Positions 1-8,702 of a DNA stretch of 64,000 nt are shown piece after piece. Made by a program: the position numbers and the translations under genes. Origin of the DNA: Paraburkholderia hiiakae (GTDB lineage Bacteria; Pseudomonadota; Gammaproteobacteria; Burkholderiales; Burkholderiaceae); assembly GCF_904848665.1 (NCBI RefSeq), contig NZ_CAJHCQ010000010.1, positions 221,285 to 285,284 of the forward strand, read 5' to 3'. The notes below the pieces were generated by a model. It was not told the DNA's origin. It did not search any database and worked only from the letters and a program-made list of their open reading frames with translations. Positions within the stretch are counted from its first letter, which is position 1. Each line of letters opens with the position of its first letter.

Positions 1-301
1 TCGAGACCAGAATCACCACGCGCTTTTTCTTCGAGTGGTCGGTGACCTTCCAGTCCATGGAGAATTCGCGGCCGATGCGGGCGAAACGCTCGCGAAAGCC
101 TTCGAGGCTGATGGGCAGCGAGTCGGTCGCGATCTCGTGGCGCATGTAAAAACGCTTCTCGATCTCGTCGGCGTGGTGCGTCGCCTCGATGATCCAGCCG
201 TGATGTTCGGCAATGAACGCACTGACCGCGGCTACGATGCCGACCCGGTCGGGAGCCGACAGGGTCAAGGTAAAACGACGGGTATCAGACGTGGTGGACA
301 T
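1..301 (-). CDS. purU: Formyltetrahydrofolate deformylase PurU, N-terminal part (runs off window)
   Basis: PurU hydrolyses 10-formyl-THF to formate and THF in the cytosol, feeding formate to purine synthesis or resetting the folate pool. The visible 100 residues start MSTTSDTRRFTLTLSAPDRV, then SAFIAEHHGWIIEA and KKKRVVILVS. They form the N-terminal ACT domain (about residues 8-85) and the beginning of the formyltransferase-like catalytic domain, which lies outside the window. The ATG at 301 fits the family's normal N-terminus. It is the last gene of a minus-strand run that begins with an APC permease. One-carbon enzymes of this kind often sit near methyl- or amine-group catabolism, and a GcvT-like gene lies 7 kb away. 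The family call is firm; the gene is cut only by the window edge. Confidence 0.93.
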   Translation of the reverse strand, partial: MSTTSDTRRFTLTLSAPDRVGIVAAVSAFIAEHHGWIIEATHHADEIEKRFYMRHEIATDSLPISLEGFRERFARIGREFSMDWKVTDHSKKKRVVILVS

Positions 302-466
302 GGAAATCGCCTGGTTCTCGACAAGATTTAGGTGTTGATTAAAAGTAATCAGCGGAATTTCACTTGTCAACGCCAATAAACTTTTTTTCCTGTCAGGAAC
401 CCACTCAGCTATACCTCTTTCTGGGTAGACGTTACCTACCCGAGCGTAGTGAGGCCGCGAAGAAGG

Positions 467-817
467 CTACGCGCGCGCTGCGCCACGGCGCCGAAGGTAG
501 AGTTCCCAGCGGTACCGAGCCATGCTGTACGCGTCGAGCACGGCGATCGCATAGACGAAGAGGCCACCCGCGTGGCGGCCCACGAACGAACGCTCGGGCG
601 CCGCGAGCTGCAGCGTCAGGAACCCCAGCGACAGCATGAAGAACACCATGATGAGCGCCCGAGTAGGCATGCGGTTGAGCACTTGCCCCGCGCCCGGCAG
701 CAGGACCGCTGCGGCCAGCACGAGGTAGGGATGCGGCGGGCGGCGCATGCGCGGCTCCTGCGCCCCTTCCGATGCCTCGTTGACCGACGCGGCGGCATTG
801 ACTTCAGGCGTTCGCAT
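467..817 (-). CDS. Small multi-pass membrane protein, unknown function
   Basis: This 116-residue protein has a polar, alanine-rich N-terminus (about 25 residues) and then about three hydrophobic segments: HPYLVLAAAVLLPGAGQVL, a second around ALIMVFFMLSLGFLTL and a third around GGLFVYAIAVLDAYSM. It ends in an arginine-rich tail. The PGAGQ turn between hydrophobic segments recalls small TM2-like membrane proteins, but I do not assign a family. The start codon overlaps the 3' end of the upstream gene by 14 bases, so the two are probably translated together. It belongs to the minus-strand series led by the APC permease. No catalytic motif is visible. Confidence 0.7.
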   Translation of the reverse strand: MRTPEVNAAASVNEASEGAQEPRMRRPPHPYLVLAAAVLLPGAGQVLNRMPTRALIMVFFMLSLGFLTLQLAAPERSFVGRHAGGLFVYAIAVLDAYSMARYRWELYLRRRGAARA

Positions 818-1481
818 GGTCGCTTCCTCGCATCAGATCGGCACAGACAGCCGTGGCCCGCTCGAGCAGCGACTCGAGCAGCGCGACGCTCACGTGCGCG
901 CCGCGGAACGTCGCGGAGCGCAGCACGAGGTACTCGCTGCGGTCCGCTCCCTGCACCTGATAGACGATGCGCACACCGCCCGGCATCACCACCAACTCTT
1001 TCGCACGCGGATCAGCAAATAACGCCCTCACATGCGGATCGAGCGCGCCCAGCGGTAATTCAAAAGCCTTGCGGTCAGACTTGAGCGTCGTGTGATCCGG
1101 CCAGCCGCCGGGCAGCTGGACGCACCACGGCAAGTCCGCGGCCGGCGAATAGAACTCGACGTTGCGTCTGCGGGCAAGCAGGTCGAACGTACCGGCGATG
1201 GGCAAGTCCTGCCTCACGGACACAACGAGCCAGAGCGAGGGCACCTGCCGGAAAACAACGCCATCCACGACCGGCTCGATGCGGACGTGGTGATTCCGCC
1301 AGCACCCGGTGAGCACGGGCCAGGCGACGTCGTCCTGCGTCAGCACGGCGCGCTCGAAGAGCGCAAAGCACCCGTCGAACAGTCTCATTCGCTGCGCCTT
1401 GCACACACTGCGCTCGCGCCGGTAGAGAATAACGAGCGCCACGGCAAACGCCGCGGCGAGCGTCATGCCAGCGACAGGCAT
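804..1481 (-). CDS. Hypothetical protein with N-terminal membrane anchor
   Basis: This 225-residue protein has one N-terminal hydrophobic segment (about residues 5-20) followed by RRER, predicting an inner-membrane anchor with a cytoplasmic body. The rest is soluble alpha/beta-looking sequence with no motif I recognise; conserved-looking patches are LWLVVSVRQDLPIAGTFD and LVVMPGGVRIVYQVQG. It lies 77 bases downstream of the APC permease on the same strand and overlaps the start of the next small membrane gene, so the three are probably one transcript. Function unknown. Coding is supported by length, translational coupling and codon use like its neighbours. Confidence 0.68.
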   Translation of the reverse strand: MPVAGMTLAAAFAVALVILYRRERSVCKAQRMRLFDGCFALFERAVLTQDDVAWPVLTGCWRNHHVRIEPVVDGVVFRQVPSLWLVVSVRQDLPIAGTFDLLARRRNVEFYSPAADLPWCVQLPGGWPDHTTLKSDRKAFELPLGALDPHVRALFADPRAKELVVMPGGVRIVYQVQGADRSEYLVLRSATFRGAHVSVALLESLLERATAVCADLMRGSDHANA

Positions 1482-1558
1482 GATGAGATCCTCCGTTCAT
1501 GCGCACAGCGCGAGCGGTGTCACCCGCTCGCGCCGTCGCCGATGCCGATATGGCGGAA

Positions 1559-2953
1559 TCAATAGTCTTTTGGCCGTGGCCAGTTCATCGTGAACTGGTC
1601 GCCGCGTTTGACATACTTGTAACGATGCAACGCGAACCAGATCGACGCGACGATGTAAAACGCCATGATCGATAGCAGCGACGCGCCGTAACCGAGGTAC
1701 GTGGCGAAATAGGTCGCCGCGCACAGACAGACCAGGACGATCGCCGGAATGGGATGGTAGGGGTGCACATATCCCCGGTTGATGCTGCCGAGCGGCCACA
1801 TCCGGCGAAACCGCACGATGTTGATCGACATGAACGTATAGCCGAGCAGCCCGGAGAGAATCGAGAACGTGATCACCTGATCCAGCAGGCCCGTGAACGC
1901 AAACGAAATCGCAATCGGCACGAGGAAGATGATCGCGCGGTACGGCGTACGATAGCGCGGATGCACCGCGCCAAACCACATCGGCATATAGCGATCGCGC
2001 GACATCGAGAACCACGCGCGCGACGCGTCGTTGATGCAGCCATTCGCCGATGCGACCGCCGAAAACAACGTGCCGACGAACAGCAGTGTCTGCAGGCCCC
2101 GGTTGCCCGTGAGCCGCGCGGCATCATAAAGCGGCGTCACGGCCTGGCCGAGATACTCCCACGGCATGAGGCCCGTGGCGACATACCATGTCAGCGCGGC
2201 GGCGATCAGCAGCGTGATCATGCCGCTCATCGTCCCGAGCGGGATCGAGCGCCCCGCCGAGCGCACCTCTTCGGCGGCCTGGCACGTGCCTTCAATGCCG
2301 AGGTAGTACCACATGCCGAACTGCAGCGCGGCGACCACACCGAGCCAGCCATACGGCAGTTGGGTCAGCAACTCGCGATGCTGAAGAATGTGTCCCGGGT
2401 TCCACGGCTGTACGCCGAAGAACAGCACGACAATGGCGAGAAAAGCGATGGCCGTGATCACGAAGTTGACGGTTAACGTGACGAACACGCCGCGATAGTT
2501 GAGCCACGCGAGAAAGGCGATCGTGACGAGCGCAAAGGGCCGCGAGTCGAGGTTCGCATACCCCGAGTCTGCCGCCACCGCCTTGATCAGGTCGCCGACC
2601 ACGAGCGCATCGGCCGCTTCGAGCATCGTATAGGCCATCACGAGGTAGAGCCCCACGTTGAACGCCATGAGCGGCCCGATAATGTGTTTCGCCTGCGTAT
2701 ACTGGCCCCCGGCCGCGGCCACCGTGGAGGTCACCTCCGAATCGATCATGGCGACGCAGGTATAGAGCAACCCGATGATCCAGCAGGCGATCAGCGACCC
2801 ATATGCGCCGCCCTTCGCCACTGAAAAATTCCACCCCATGAATTCGCCGACCAGCACGATACCGACGCCGAGCGCCCAAACGTGAATCGGCCCCAGCACC
2901 TTCAAAAGCGCGATCCGCTGGTCTTGCTGCACTGACGCTGCTGGATGACTCAT
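1559..2953 (-). CDS. APC-superfamily amino acid/amine permease
   Basis: This 464-residue inner-membrane transporter has about 12 hydrophobic segments. The first carries the APC-type unwound-helix signature (GIVLVGEFMGWNFSVAKGG), the substrate-binding glycine-rich break of TM1 in this superfamily. TM3 contains EVTSTVAAAGGQYTQAK, also typical of APC permeases related to ethanolamine and amino-acid carriers. The substrate cannot be read from sequence; an amine or amino acid is likely. It follows three small membrane proteins and precedes two more on the same strand, so it may work with accessory subunits. The ATG at 2953 gives a normal cytoplasmic N-terminus (MSHPAASVQQDQR). Confidence in family is high, in substrate low. 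Confidence 0.9.
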   Translation of the reverse strand: MSHPAASVQQDQRIALLKVLGPIHVWALGVGIVLVGEFMGWNFSVAKGGAYGSLIACWIIGLLYTCVAMIDSEVTSTVAAAGGQYTQAKHIIGPLMAFNVGLYLVMAYTMLEAADALVVGDLIKAVAADSGYANLDSRPFALVTIAFLAWLNYRGVFVTLTVNFVITAIAFLAIVVLFFGVQPWNPGHILQHRELLTQLPYGWLGVVAALQFGMWYYLGIEGTCQAAEEVRSAGRSIPLGTMSGMITLLIAAALTWYVATGLMPWEYLGQAVTPLYDAARLTGNRGLQTLLFVGTLFSAVASANGCINDASRAWFSMSRDRYMPMWFGAVHPRYRTPYRAIIFLVPIAISFAFTGLLDQVITFSILSGLLGYTFMSINIVRFRRMWPLGSINRGYVHPYHPIPAIVLVCLCAATYFATYLGYGASLLSIMAFYIVASIWFALHRYKYVKRGDQFTMNWPRPKDY

Positions 2954-3053
2954 TAGCTATCCTCTCTATCATGAGCGGATTCGGAGCCATGACTCCGGAC
3001 CCATGCAAAACTGGGCGTTAGGGAAAAAGCCCCACCGACGGCGCCTCGCTACC

Positions 3054-3194
3054 CTATTCGCTCCCTTCTGTCGAACTCATCAGGAAGTCGTCGTCGTATT
3101 CGCGGCGAACCCGCAACGCGTCGACGATGATCCACGCGAACAGCAAGATAGCCACCGCCCAGGCGGCATGACTCAGCCATTGCCAGAAGTTCAT
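3054..3194 (-). CDS. 46-residue single-span membrane protein
   Basis: This short gene reads MNFWQWLSHAAWAVAILLFA, then WIIVDALRVRREYDDDFLM and STEGSE. It has one hydrophobic helix (about residues 10-28) followed by a positive and then acidic cytoplasmic tail. The ATG at 3194 lies 4 bases from the stop codon of the upstream small membrane gene and the stop is 100 bases before the APC permease start, so it sits inside the transporter operon. Size, topology and placement resemble single-span accessory peptides of transporters. That role is inference; no family is assigned. Confidence 0.72.
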   Translation of the reverse strand: MNFWQWLSHAAWAVAILLFAWIIVDALRVRREYDDDFLMSSTEGSE

Positions 3195-3198
3195 CGTG

Positions 3199-3582
3199 TC
3201 ACTCCGGGAATTTTTCGGCGATCACCTGCCGGTATTGCTTTTCAGAAACGCGCAGCACGAAGACGAAATAGCCTACGATCACGAGCGCCGTGACGATCAG
3301 CGAAACCGGATCGATCGTGTAGTCGAACCGGGTGGTGATGATGGGTTTGGCTTGCTCGGCGTCGAAGCCGAGTTTTTGCCATTGCGCCTGCATCGTGGGA
3401 TTCTGGCCCAGCGTTTGCCACGACACCTGCGTCTTGATGGCCTGCGCGGGATCCGGTTGTTTGTCCGGCGCCTTGAGCAGTAACGGGGCAAGGAGGCTGC
3501 AGTAGACGAGGACAAGCAGAAATAAGCTATCCACCAGTTGGCCGAAACCTTTCTGCACGGGAGGCACGTAGTCGGATGCCAT
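3199..3582 (-). CDS. Two-span membrane protein beside APC permease
   Basis: This 127-residue protein starts MASDYVPPVQKGFGQLVDSL. One membrane span lies near residues 18-40 (LFLLVLVYCSLLAPLLL). A soluble loop of about 50 residues with several prolines and glutamines follows, then a second span (SLIVTALVIVGYFVFVL) and a charged tail. I chose the ATG at 3582 because GAGGA sits 8 bases upstream; an ATG at 3606 would add eight residues. The stop is 4 bases before the 46-residue gene, indicating coupling. The loop between spans would face the periplasm. No family recognised; an accessory subunit of the downstream APC permease is possible. Confidence 0.72.
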   Translation of the reverse strand: MASDYVPPVQKGFGQLVDSLFLLVLVYCSLLAPLLLKAPDKQPDPAQAIKTQVSWQTLGQNPTMQAQWQKLGFDAEQAKPIITTRFDYTIDPVSLIVTALVIVGYFVFVLRVSEKQYRQVIAEKFPE

Positions 3583-3674
3583 GTCGAGTTTCCTCTTTGT
3601 CGGCATTGCGTTGGCGGGACCTGCATCGTGGGGGACAACGGCGCAACGAAGGCACGCAGCGCCGCGAAGCGGGG

Positions 3675-3998
3675 CTATGCGAGCGCCTCTTCCTCGTTGT
3701 CATCGAGCGCGGCTTTGCGCGAGCGGTTTTCGTCGAGATGGTGGATGTCGAGGCCATAGATATGGTCCTTGTCCTCCTTGTAGTGCCGCACCATCGCAGT
3801 CACCGAGGCCGTGTTGAACACGAGCACGCCTGCGGCGCCAATGGTCAGCGCGACGCGAACCGCAGGATCCGCTGCGGAAAGGCTAACCGCAAAGTAGACA
3901 TACCCCAGGGCAATCCAGAGGGCCACTAACGCGATGCCCGCCATCAAACGGTCTCGGCCAAACATGCTGTCGATACGCTTTCGCAGTCTGTGATCCAC
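3675..3998 (-). CDS. Two-span membrane protein, first gene of permease operon
   Basis: I start this gene at GTG 3998 because GGAGGG lies 7 bases upstream; longer in-frame options are ATG 4013 and TTG 4076. The 107-residue product begins VDHRLRKRIDSMFGRDRLMA, has two hydrophobic segments (GIALVALWIALGYVYFAVSL and a second near VALTIGAAGVLVFNTASV) and ends in a long charged cytoplasmic tail with DIHHLDENR and DDNEEE. It is the first of four closely spaced genes leading into the APC permease. It recalls small two-span partners of secondary transporters, but I cannot assign a family. Start uncertain, coding likely. Confidence 0.65.
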   Translation of the reverse strand: MDHRLRKRIDSMFGRDRLMAGIALVALWIALGYVYFAVSLSAADPAVRVALTIGAAGVLVFNTASVTAMVRHYKEDKDHIYGLDIHHLDENRSRKAALDDNEEEALA

Positions 3999-4171
3999 GT
4001 TCCAACCCTCCATAGGCAATGCGACGCGATGGGGAACCTCGATGTGAGCTTTCGCGTGTTTCCCTTTCAGCAACAAAGTTTCACCGTGGTATTTATTGTG
4101 GATTCCCCTTGCGGTGTCAATATTGTTTTTGTGGGTAGATAGAGACCCTGGGTCGCGTGAGCCCCTGCGCG

Positions 4172-4582
4172 CTATGCGGTATTGCGCAACGCATGTGCAG
4201 CTCGCGAGAAATGCTGCATGAGCACAGCCTCAACCTCGGCGTCATAGCCGGGTGCCGCGATGGCCTTCTTCATGCACGCCAGCCAGGCCTCGACTTGCGC
4301 GGACCCGATCTCGATGTGCGCGTGCATGGAGCGCAGATTCGCGTGGCCCATCCGCTCGAGGTAGTACTGAGGGCCGCCGAAGAAGCCCGAGAGAAACTCG
4401 AACTGGGCCTGCCGTATGTGCGCGAGGCCGAAGCCCTTCACATGCAGTGCATGGACGTCCGCCCCGTCGGGATCGGTTTCAATGATGTCGTAGAACGTTT
4501 CGACGAGGTGTGCCAGCGCCGCCTCGCCCCCTAGCATCTGGTGCGCCGAATTTCGTCCTCTCTCCACGATTTCCTCGGCCAT
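4172..4582 (-). CDS. Group 2 truncated haemoglobin (GlbO-like)
   Basis: This cytosolic 136-residue haem protein binds O2 and probably helps against nitric oxide or oxidative stress. It shows group 2 hallmarks: a Tyr in VETFYDII (B10), the QFEFLSGFFGGPQYYLERMG stretch of the E-F region, the proximal His in LRSMHAHIEIG (F8) and a Trp in VEAWLACM (G8). The ATG at 4582 gives MAEEIVERG; an upstream TTG at 4633 could add 17 residues but looks less likely. The gene is alone, between the permease operon and divergent pabB. Family confidence is good. Confidence 0.85.
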   Translation of the reverse strand: MAEEIVERGRNSAHQMLGGEAALAHLVETFYDIIETDPDGADVHALHVKGFGLAHIRQAQFEFLSGFFGGPQYYLERMGHANLRSMHAHIEIGSAQVEAWLACMKKAIAAPGYDAEVEAVLMQHFSRAAHALRNTA

Positions 4583-4924
4583 ACTCGTTATTCGCCCGCG
4601 AACAAGGCCCCGGTGATGATGTGGACAAAACAACGATCTTTTCGACCCGCTACCGGGACGTGCGCCGTCTGGATTGACGTACCCCTCATATCTTAGGGGA
4701 AGGCTCGCAGGGTCGGCCTCTCTCCGAAGAGGTAGCTCACGATACTCCCGTCCGCCTCCCGGCGAAGGACGTGGCGCGAGCGGTTTGCACCGCGCATTCG
4801 GCCATGTGCGGGCGGCTTGCCACTTACCTCCTGGGGGTTACCTACTACGCAGCATTGATGGGGCAGTTTTGTTCCCTGATGCTTGCCGCATTGCTTTTTC
4901 TCCCCGCCCCACGCGCGCCGCCCC
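4583..4924. other. Divergent intergenic region, no gene supported
   Basis: About 340 bases separate the minus-strand haemoglobin from plus-strand pabB. Short open frames on both strands (for example 4674-4928 plus and 4693-5055 minus) have proline/arginine-biased translations and no domain. On the minus strand the block 4690-4860 contains several GC-rich complementary segments that could fold, but I match it to no riboswitch or small RNA. Confidence 0.4.
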
Positions 4925-6046
4925 ATGAATACATGCCGCTTCGACGATTTCGTGGCTGGACGCGCTCTCGCCATGCGCGGGCCGTGCGCCCGGATCACGG
5001 CCCGGCACCGCGGCGAACTTGCGCGCGCACTGGACAGCGTGGATGCCGCGCGCAAGGACGGGCGCTGGATCGCCCTGCTCGTCGATTATGAGGTCGGTTA
5101 CTGGCTGGAGCCCTCGCTTCACGAGCCGATCGAGCCGGCTCACGCGCAGCGCCCTTGCCTTACCGCGCTCGTCTTCGACCACGCCGATGAGGAGCCGCCA
5201 TGCGAATACCCCGGAAACGATTCGGATAGCGATATTATTTCGATCAAGCCGCGCATCGACAGGCAGCGCTATATCGCGCAGGTTTCGGCGATACGCGACC
5301 TGATCGCAGCGGGTGAGGTCTATCAGATCAACTATACGTTTCCGCTCGACGTGAGCACGCGGGGCGACGCCCTGACTCTGTACCGCCGTCTTGCCAATGC
5401 GAATCCGTCTGCGCACGCGGCGTATATCGAGGACGGCGAGCGCCGGATTCTTTCCTTTTCTCCCGAGCTGTTTCTACACTACGGCGGCGGCAAGCTGACT
5501 ACGCGGCCGATGAAAGGCACCGCACCACGCGACGCCGACCCGGCGCTCGACACCCGTCTTGGCGCGCAGTTGCAGGCGAGCACGAAAGACCGGGCCGAAA
5601 ATCTCATGATCGTCGACTTGCTTCGCAATGACCTGGGGCGCATTGCGCGTACTGGTTCGGTCGCGGTGGAGAACCTGTTCGCGCTCGAACGCTACGCAAC
5701 CGTCTGGACGCTTACGTCGACGATCACCGCCGATATTGGCGAAGCGAATCTCGAACGCATCCTGCGAGCGCTCTTTCCCTGCGGCTCGGTCACGGGTGCG
5801 CCGAAAATCGCGGCCATGCGCCACATACGGCGCCTCGAAATCGCACCACGCGGCGTGTACTGCGGCAGCGTAGGCTGGCTCGCACCGGATGGCCGGTTCT
5901 CCATGAATGTCGCGATACGCACGCTCGTCCTGGATCAGGATGGAGAGGGTGTGTACAGCGTGGGGGGTGGCATCGTCATGGACTCCGACCCCGCGCGCGA
6001 GTGGGAAGAATGCAAGTGGAAATCCCGAATCCTCGGTTCGTGGTAA
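4925..6046 (+). CDS. pabB: Aminodeoxychorismate synthase component I (PabB)
   Basis: PabB uses ammonia from its glutaminase partner to convert chorismate to 4-amino-4-deoxychorismate, the first step to p-aminobenzoate and folate. Chorismate-binding motifs are clear: AGEVYQINYTFPL (about residue 135), TTRPMKGTAPR, the DRAENLMIVDLLRNDLGRI active-site block and CGSVTGAPK, then the C-terminal GVYSVGGGIVMDSDP. I use ATG 4925 (MNTCRFDDF); a frame-compatible ATG at 4883 would add a proline-rich 14 residues. At 373 residues it is a lone PabB; many Burkholderiaceae versions are fused to a PabC lyase domain, absent here. Neither pabA nor pabC lies beside it. Confidence 0.92.
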   Translation: MNTCRFDDFVAGRALAMRGPCARITARHRGELARALDSVDAARKDGRWIALLVDYEVGYWLEPSLHEPIEPAHAQRPCLTALVFDHADEEPPCEYPGNDSDSDIISIKPRIDRQRYIAQVSAIRDLIAAGEVYQINYTFPLDVSTRGDALTLYRRLANANPSAHAAYIEDGERRILSFSPELFLHYGGGKLTTRPMKGTAPRDADPALDTRLGAQLQASTKDRAENLMIVDLLRNDLGRIARTGSVAVENLFALERYATVWTLTSTITADIGEANLERILRALFPCGSVTGAPKIAAMRHIRRLEIAPRGVYCGSVGWLAPDGRFSMNVAIRTLVLDQDGEGVYSVGGGIVMDSDPAREWEECKWKSRILGSW

Positions 6047-6182
6047 GCAATTCGCCCATGTGCTTCGCATAACTTATTAATTGCCGGAACGTGGGCGTAG
6101 ATTTCGTATCGCGAGTTGATCCTTCAACAACGGCGCGGACCACCGTATCCGCAGCCGATCAACAAGGAAACAAGGCTACCCC

Positions 6183-7319
6183 ATGAGAAAACGCCATCTC
6201 AGCGCCGGCTTTGCGGCGCTCCTTGCCTCTGGCACCACATACGCCCAGAGCAGTGTCACGTTATACGGGACGATCGACGACGGCTTGAACTACACATCGA
6301 ACGCGCGCGGCCATAGCGCTTGGGCCATGGTGAGCGGCGACAGCACCGAATCGAGCTTCGGCTTCAAGGGCAACGAGGATCTGGGCGGCGGACTTTCCGC
6401 CATCTTCACCCTGGAAAGCGGCTTCAACCTCAACAGCGGTCTGTCGAACGAGGGCGGAAGACTCTTCGGACGCCAGGCGTTCGCCGGGCTGAATTCCACC
6501 GCTTACGGCACGCTCACCCTCGGGCGCCAGTACGACGCAACCGTCGACATGTGGGCGCCCTTCACCGCGGCGGGCGCCACCATCGGCGACTTCGCGGCAC
6601 ACCCGTTCGACAACGACAACGCCGATCAGGATTTTCGCTTCAACAATGCGGTCAAATATGTAAGCCCGACCTTTCTAGGCCTCCAGGCCGAAGGCGTTTA
6701 TGGATTCAGCAATGCCACCAACTTCGCCGACAATCGCGCGTATAGTGCCGCGCTCAGCTATGCAATCGGGCCGTTCTCGGCCGCGATTGCATATCTGCGG
6801 CAGAACAACGGCAACGTGAACAGCACGGGTGCGGTGGGCGGCGACGGGGTGTTCACCGCCGCGCGGCAGCAGAACATCGGCGCTGGCGCGAAATGGACCT
6901 TCGGCGACGGCTCGAACGTCGCCCTCGCGTACTCGCACGTCGACGTCTATCAGCCGACCGCCAACGCCTACGCCCCCGACATCGGGACTCAGGCGTGGTC
7001 ATCGTGGAAGTTCGACAACATCGAAGTCAACGGACAGTACTACATCGACCCCGCATTGTCCTTGGTCGCCGCCTATACGTACACGCACGGCGATTTCAAG
7101 GAGGCGGCCGGAGGATCGAGCCCGAACTGGCATCAAGTCGCGCTCATGCTGAACTACTCGTTGAGCAAGCGCACCCAGGTCTACGTTCAGGGCGCCTATC
7201 AGCACACCAACGGCTCGACGGGAACCGACCTCGATTCCGCACATATCGTGGGCTCCGCGGATATCTCTTCTAGCGGCAATCAGACCGTTGTGCGGCTCGG
7301 CTTATTGCATCACTTCTAG
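6183..7319 (+). CDS. Trimeric outer-membrane porin (Omp32/OmpC family)
   Basis: This 378-residue porin forms a 16-strand beta-barrel for small hydrophilic or anionic solutes. A cleavable signal peptide (MRKRHLSAGFAALLASGTTY, cut after AYA) leads into QSSVTLYGTIDDGLNY, the standard mature start in beta-proteobacterial porins. Strand signatures follow: GFKGNEDLGGGLSAIFTLESG, RLFGRQAFAGL, TLGRQYDA, and the C-terminal phenylalanine of VVRLGLLHHF needed for BAM recognition. The downstream GcvT-like gene begins 182 bases later, so the porin may import that enzyme's substrate; this is inference. Family certain, substrate unknown. Confidence 0.95.
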   Translation: MRKRHLSAGFAALLASGTTYAQSSVTLYGTIDDGLNYTSNARGHSAWAMVSGDSTESSFGFKGNEDLGGGLSAIFTLESGFNLNSGLSNEGGRLFGRQAFAGLNSTAYGTLTLGRQYDATVDMWAPFTAAGATIGDFAAHPFDNDNADQDFRFNNAVKYVSPTFLGLQAEGVYGFSNATNFADNRAYSAALSYAIGPFSAAIAYLRQNNGNVNSTGAVGGDGVFTAARQQNIGAGAKWTFGDGSNVALAYSHVDVYQPTANAYAPDIGTQAWSSWKFDNIEVNGQYYIDPALSLVAAYTYTHGDFKEAAGGSSPNWHQVALMLNYSLSKRTQVYVQGAYQHTNGSTGTDLDSAHIVGSADISSSGNQTVVRLGLLHHF

Positions 7320-7500
7320 GCACGCAGCAGAGGCGGCTACCACGCGAGGCGTACCCCCTCTTCTGGATGGCAGTTCCGGCGCAGATCGGAAAAGATGCCG
7401 GACAGGGAGACGGCGTGCACCAGCGTGCGCGGGCGGGGGCACCGCAGCATGCCGACGCCGCCTGTCGCCCTCCCATCGTTCACCTTACGGAGAGTCACCC

Positions 7501-8631
7501 ATGGCAAACTCGTGGCGTATTTCGGCGCTTGCGGACCGGCATCGCGCGCTAGGCTCTCGCCTGGAAGACTGGAACGGGATGGGCATGGCATGGAGCTACG
7601 CGACAGATCTCGCCGACCATCACGAAGCCATCCGCACCAAAGCCGGACTCATGGACGTCTCCGGCCTGAAAAAAGTGCATTACGTGGGCCCGCACGCACA
7701 GAGCCTACTCGACTGGGCGACCACGCGCGATATCGGCAAGCTCTATCCGGGCAAATCTGCTTACGCCTCCATCCTCAATGAGGACGGCAAGTTTATCGAC
7801 GACTGCATCATTTACCGGACCGGGCCGAATGCATTCATGGTCGTGCACGGCGCGGGCACGGGCTACGAGCGCCTCGTACGCTCGGCGCAGGGCCGCCAGG
7901 TTGCCGTGCTGTTCGACGACGATCTGCATGACCTGTCGCTGCAGGGGCCTGCGGCCGTCGACTTCCTCGCCGAGCACGTACCCGGCATACGCGACCTGCC
8001 TTACTTCCACCACATGCAGACTCGCCTCTTCGGCCGGCCGGTCACCATTTCGCGCACAGGCTATACGGGCGAACGCGGCTACGAAATATTCTGCAAGGCG
8101 CAGGACGCCCCGCTGATCTGGGACACTATCCTCGCGAAAGGCGCCGGATTCGGCATTGTTGCGTGCGCGTTCGCGGCACTGGATTGGTTGCGCGTGGAAA
8201 GCTATTTGCTGTTCTACCCGTATGACAATTCGGAAACCTATGCGTTCGCCAACGAAAAGGCGGGCGACACGCTGTGGGAACTCGGCCTCGAATTCACCGT
8301 CTCGCCTGGCAAGACCGATTTCTGCGGCGCGAACGAGCATTTCCGGCTGGCAGGCAAAGAGCGCTTCAAGATCTATGGTGTCGATGTCGCTTCGTCAAGA
8401 GCCACGGCTGCAGGTGACACGCTGTGGCGCAACGGGCGCCAGGTCGGCGTGATCACGTGTGGGATGTACTCGCGGCTGACGCGCCGCTCTCTCGCCATCG
8501 CCCGTCTGGACGTCGAGCAGGCCCGCGACGGCGTCGAGCTCGAAGTGAGAGGCAGCATCGAAGCCCGCGGCACCGTGTCTGCCCTTCCCTTCGACGACCC
8601 GGAGAAGAAGAAACGAACCGCGGTGGGGTGA
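7501..8631 (+). CDS. GcvT-like aminomethyltransferase-family protein
   Basis: This 376-residue protein belongs to the GcvT/T-protein superfamily, whose members transfer methyl or methylene groups from amines, ethers or sulfonium compounds to tetrahydrofolate. Recognisable parts are the N-terminal AGLMDVSGLKKVHYVGP, the LSLQGPAA stretch, the folate/substrate block ISRTGYTGERGYEIFC, an AALDWLRVE helix and the C-terminal barrel around YSRLTRRSLAIARLDVE. I use ATG 7501, preceded by GGAGAG at good spacing, rejecting a 71-residue upstream extension. It is not a plain GcvT: gcvH and gcvP are absent, and the 98-residue gene 8703-8999 follows. It could be an O- or N-demethylase of the LigM/DmdA type; substrate unknown. 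Confidence 0.82.
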   Translation: MANSWRISALADRHRALGSRLEDWNGMGMAWSYATDLADHHEAIRTKAGLMDVSGLKKVHYVGPHAQSLLDWATTRDIGKLYPGKSAYASILNEDGKFIDDCIIYRTGPNAFMVVHGAGTGYERLVRSAQGRQVAVLFDDDLHDLSLQGPAAVDFLAEHVPGIRDLPYFHHMQTRLFGRPVTISRTGYTGERGYEIFCKAQDAPLIWDTILAKGAGFGIVACAFAALDWLRVESYLLFYPYDNSETYAFANEKAGDTLWELGLEFTVSPGKTDFCGANEHFRLAGKERFKIYGVDVASSRATAAGDTLWRNGRQVGVITCGMYSRLTRRSLAIARLDVEQARDGVELEVRGSIEARGTVSALPFDDPEKKKRTAVG

Positions 8632-8702
8632 GGGTCAGGCGTCAGTTCTGCTTTCGGCATCAAACGGACGTCACCAGCAGAAACGCTCATGAAGTGTCGC
8701 AA

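Noticed and set aside
4690..4860. Possible structured RNA or riboswitch upstream of pabB
   Set aside because: Some complementary GC-rich segments, but no match to any riboswitch consensus known to me and no clear expression platform.
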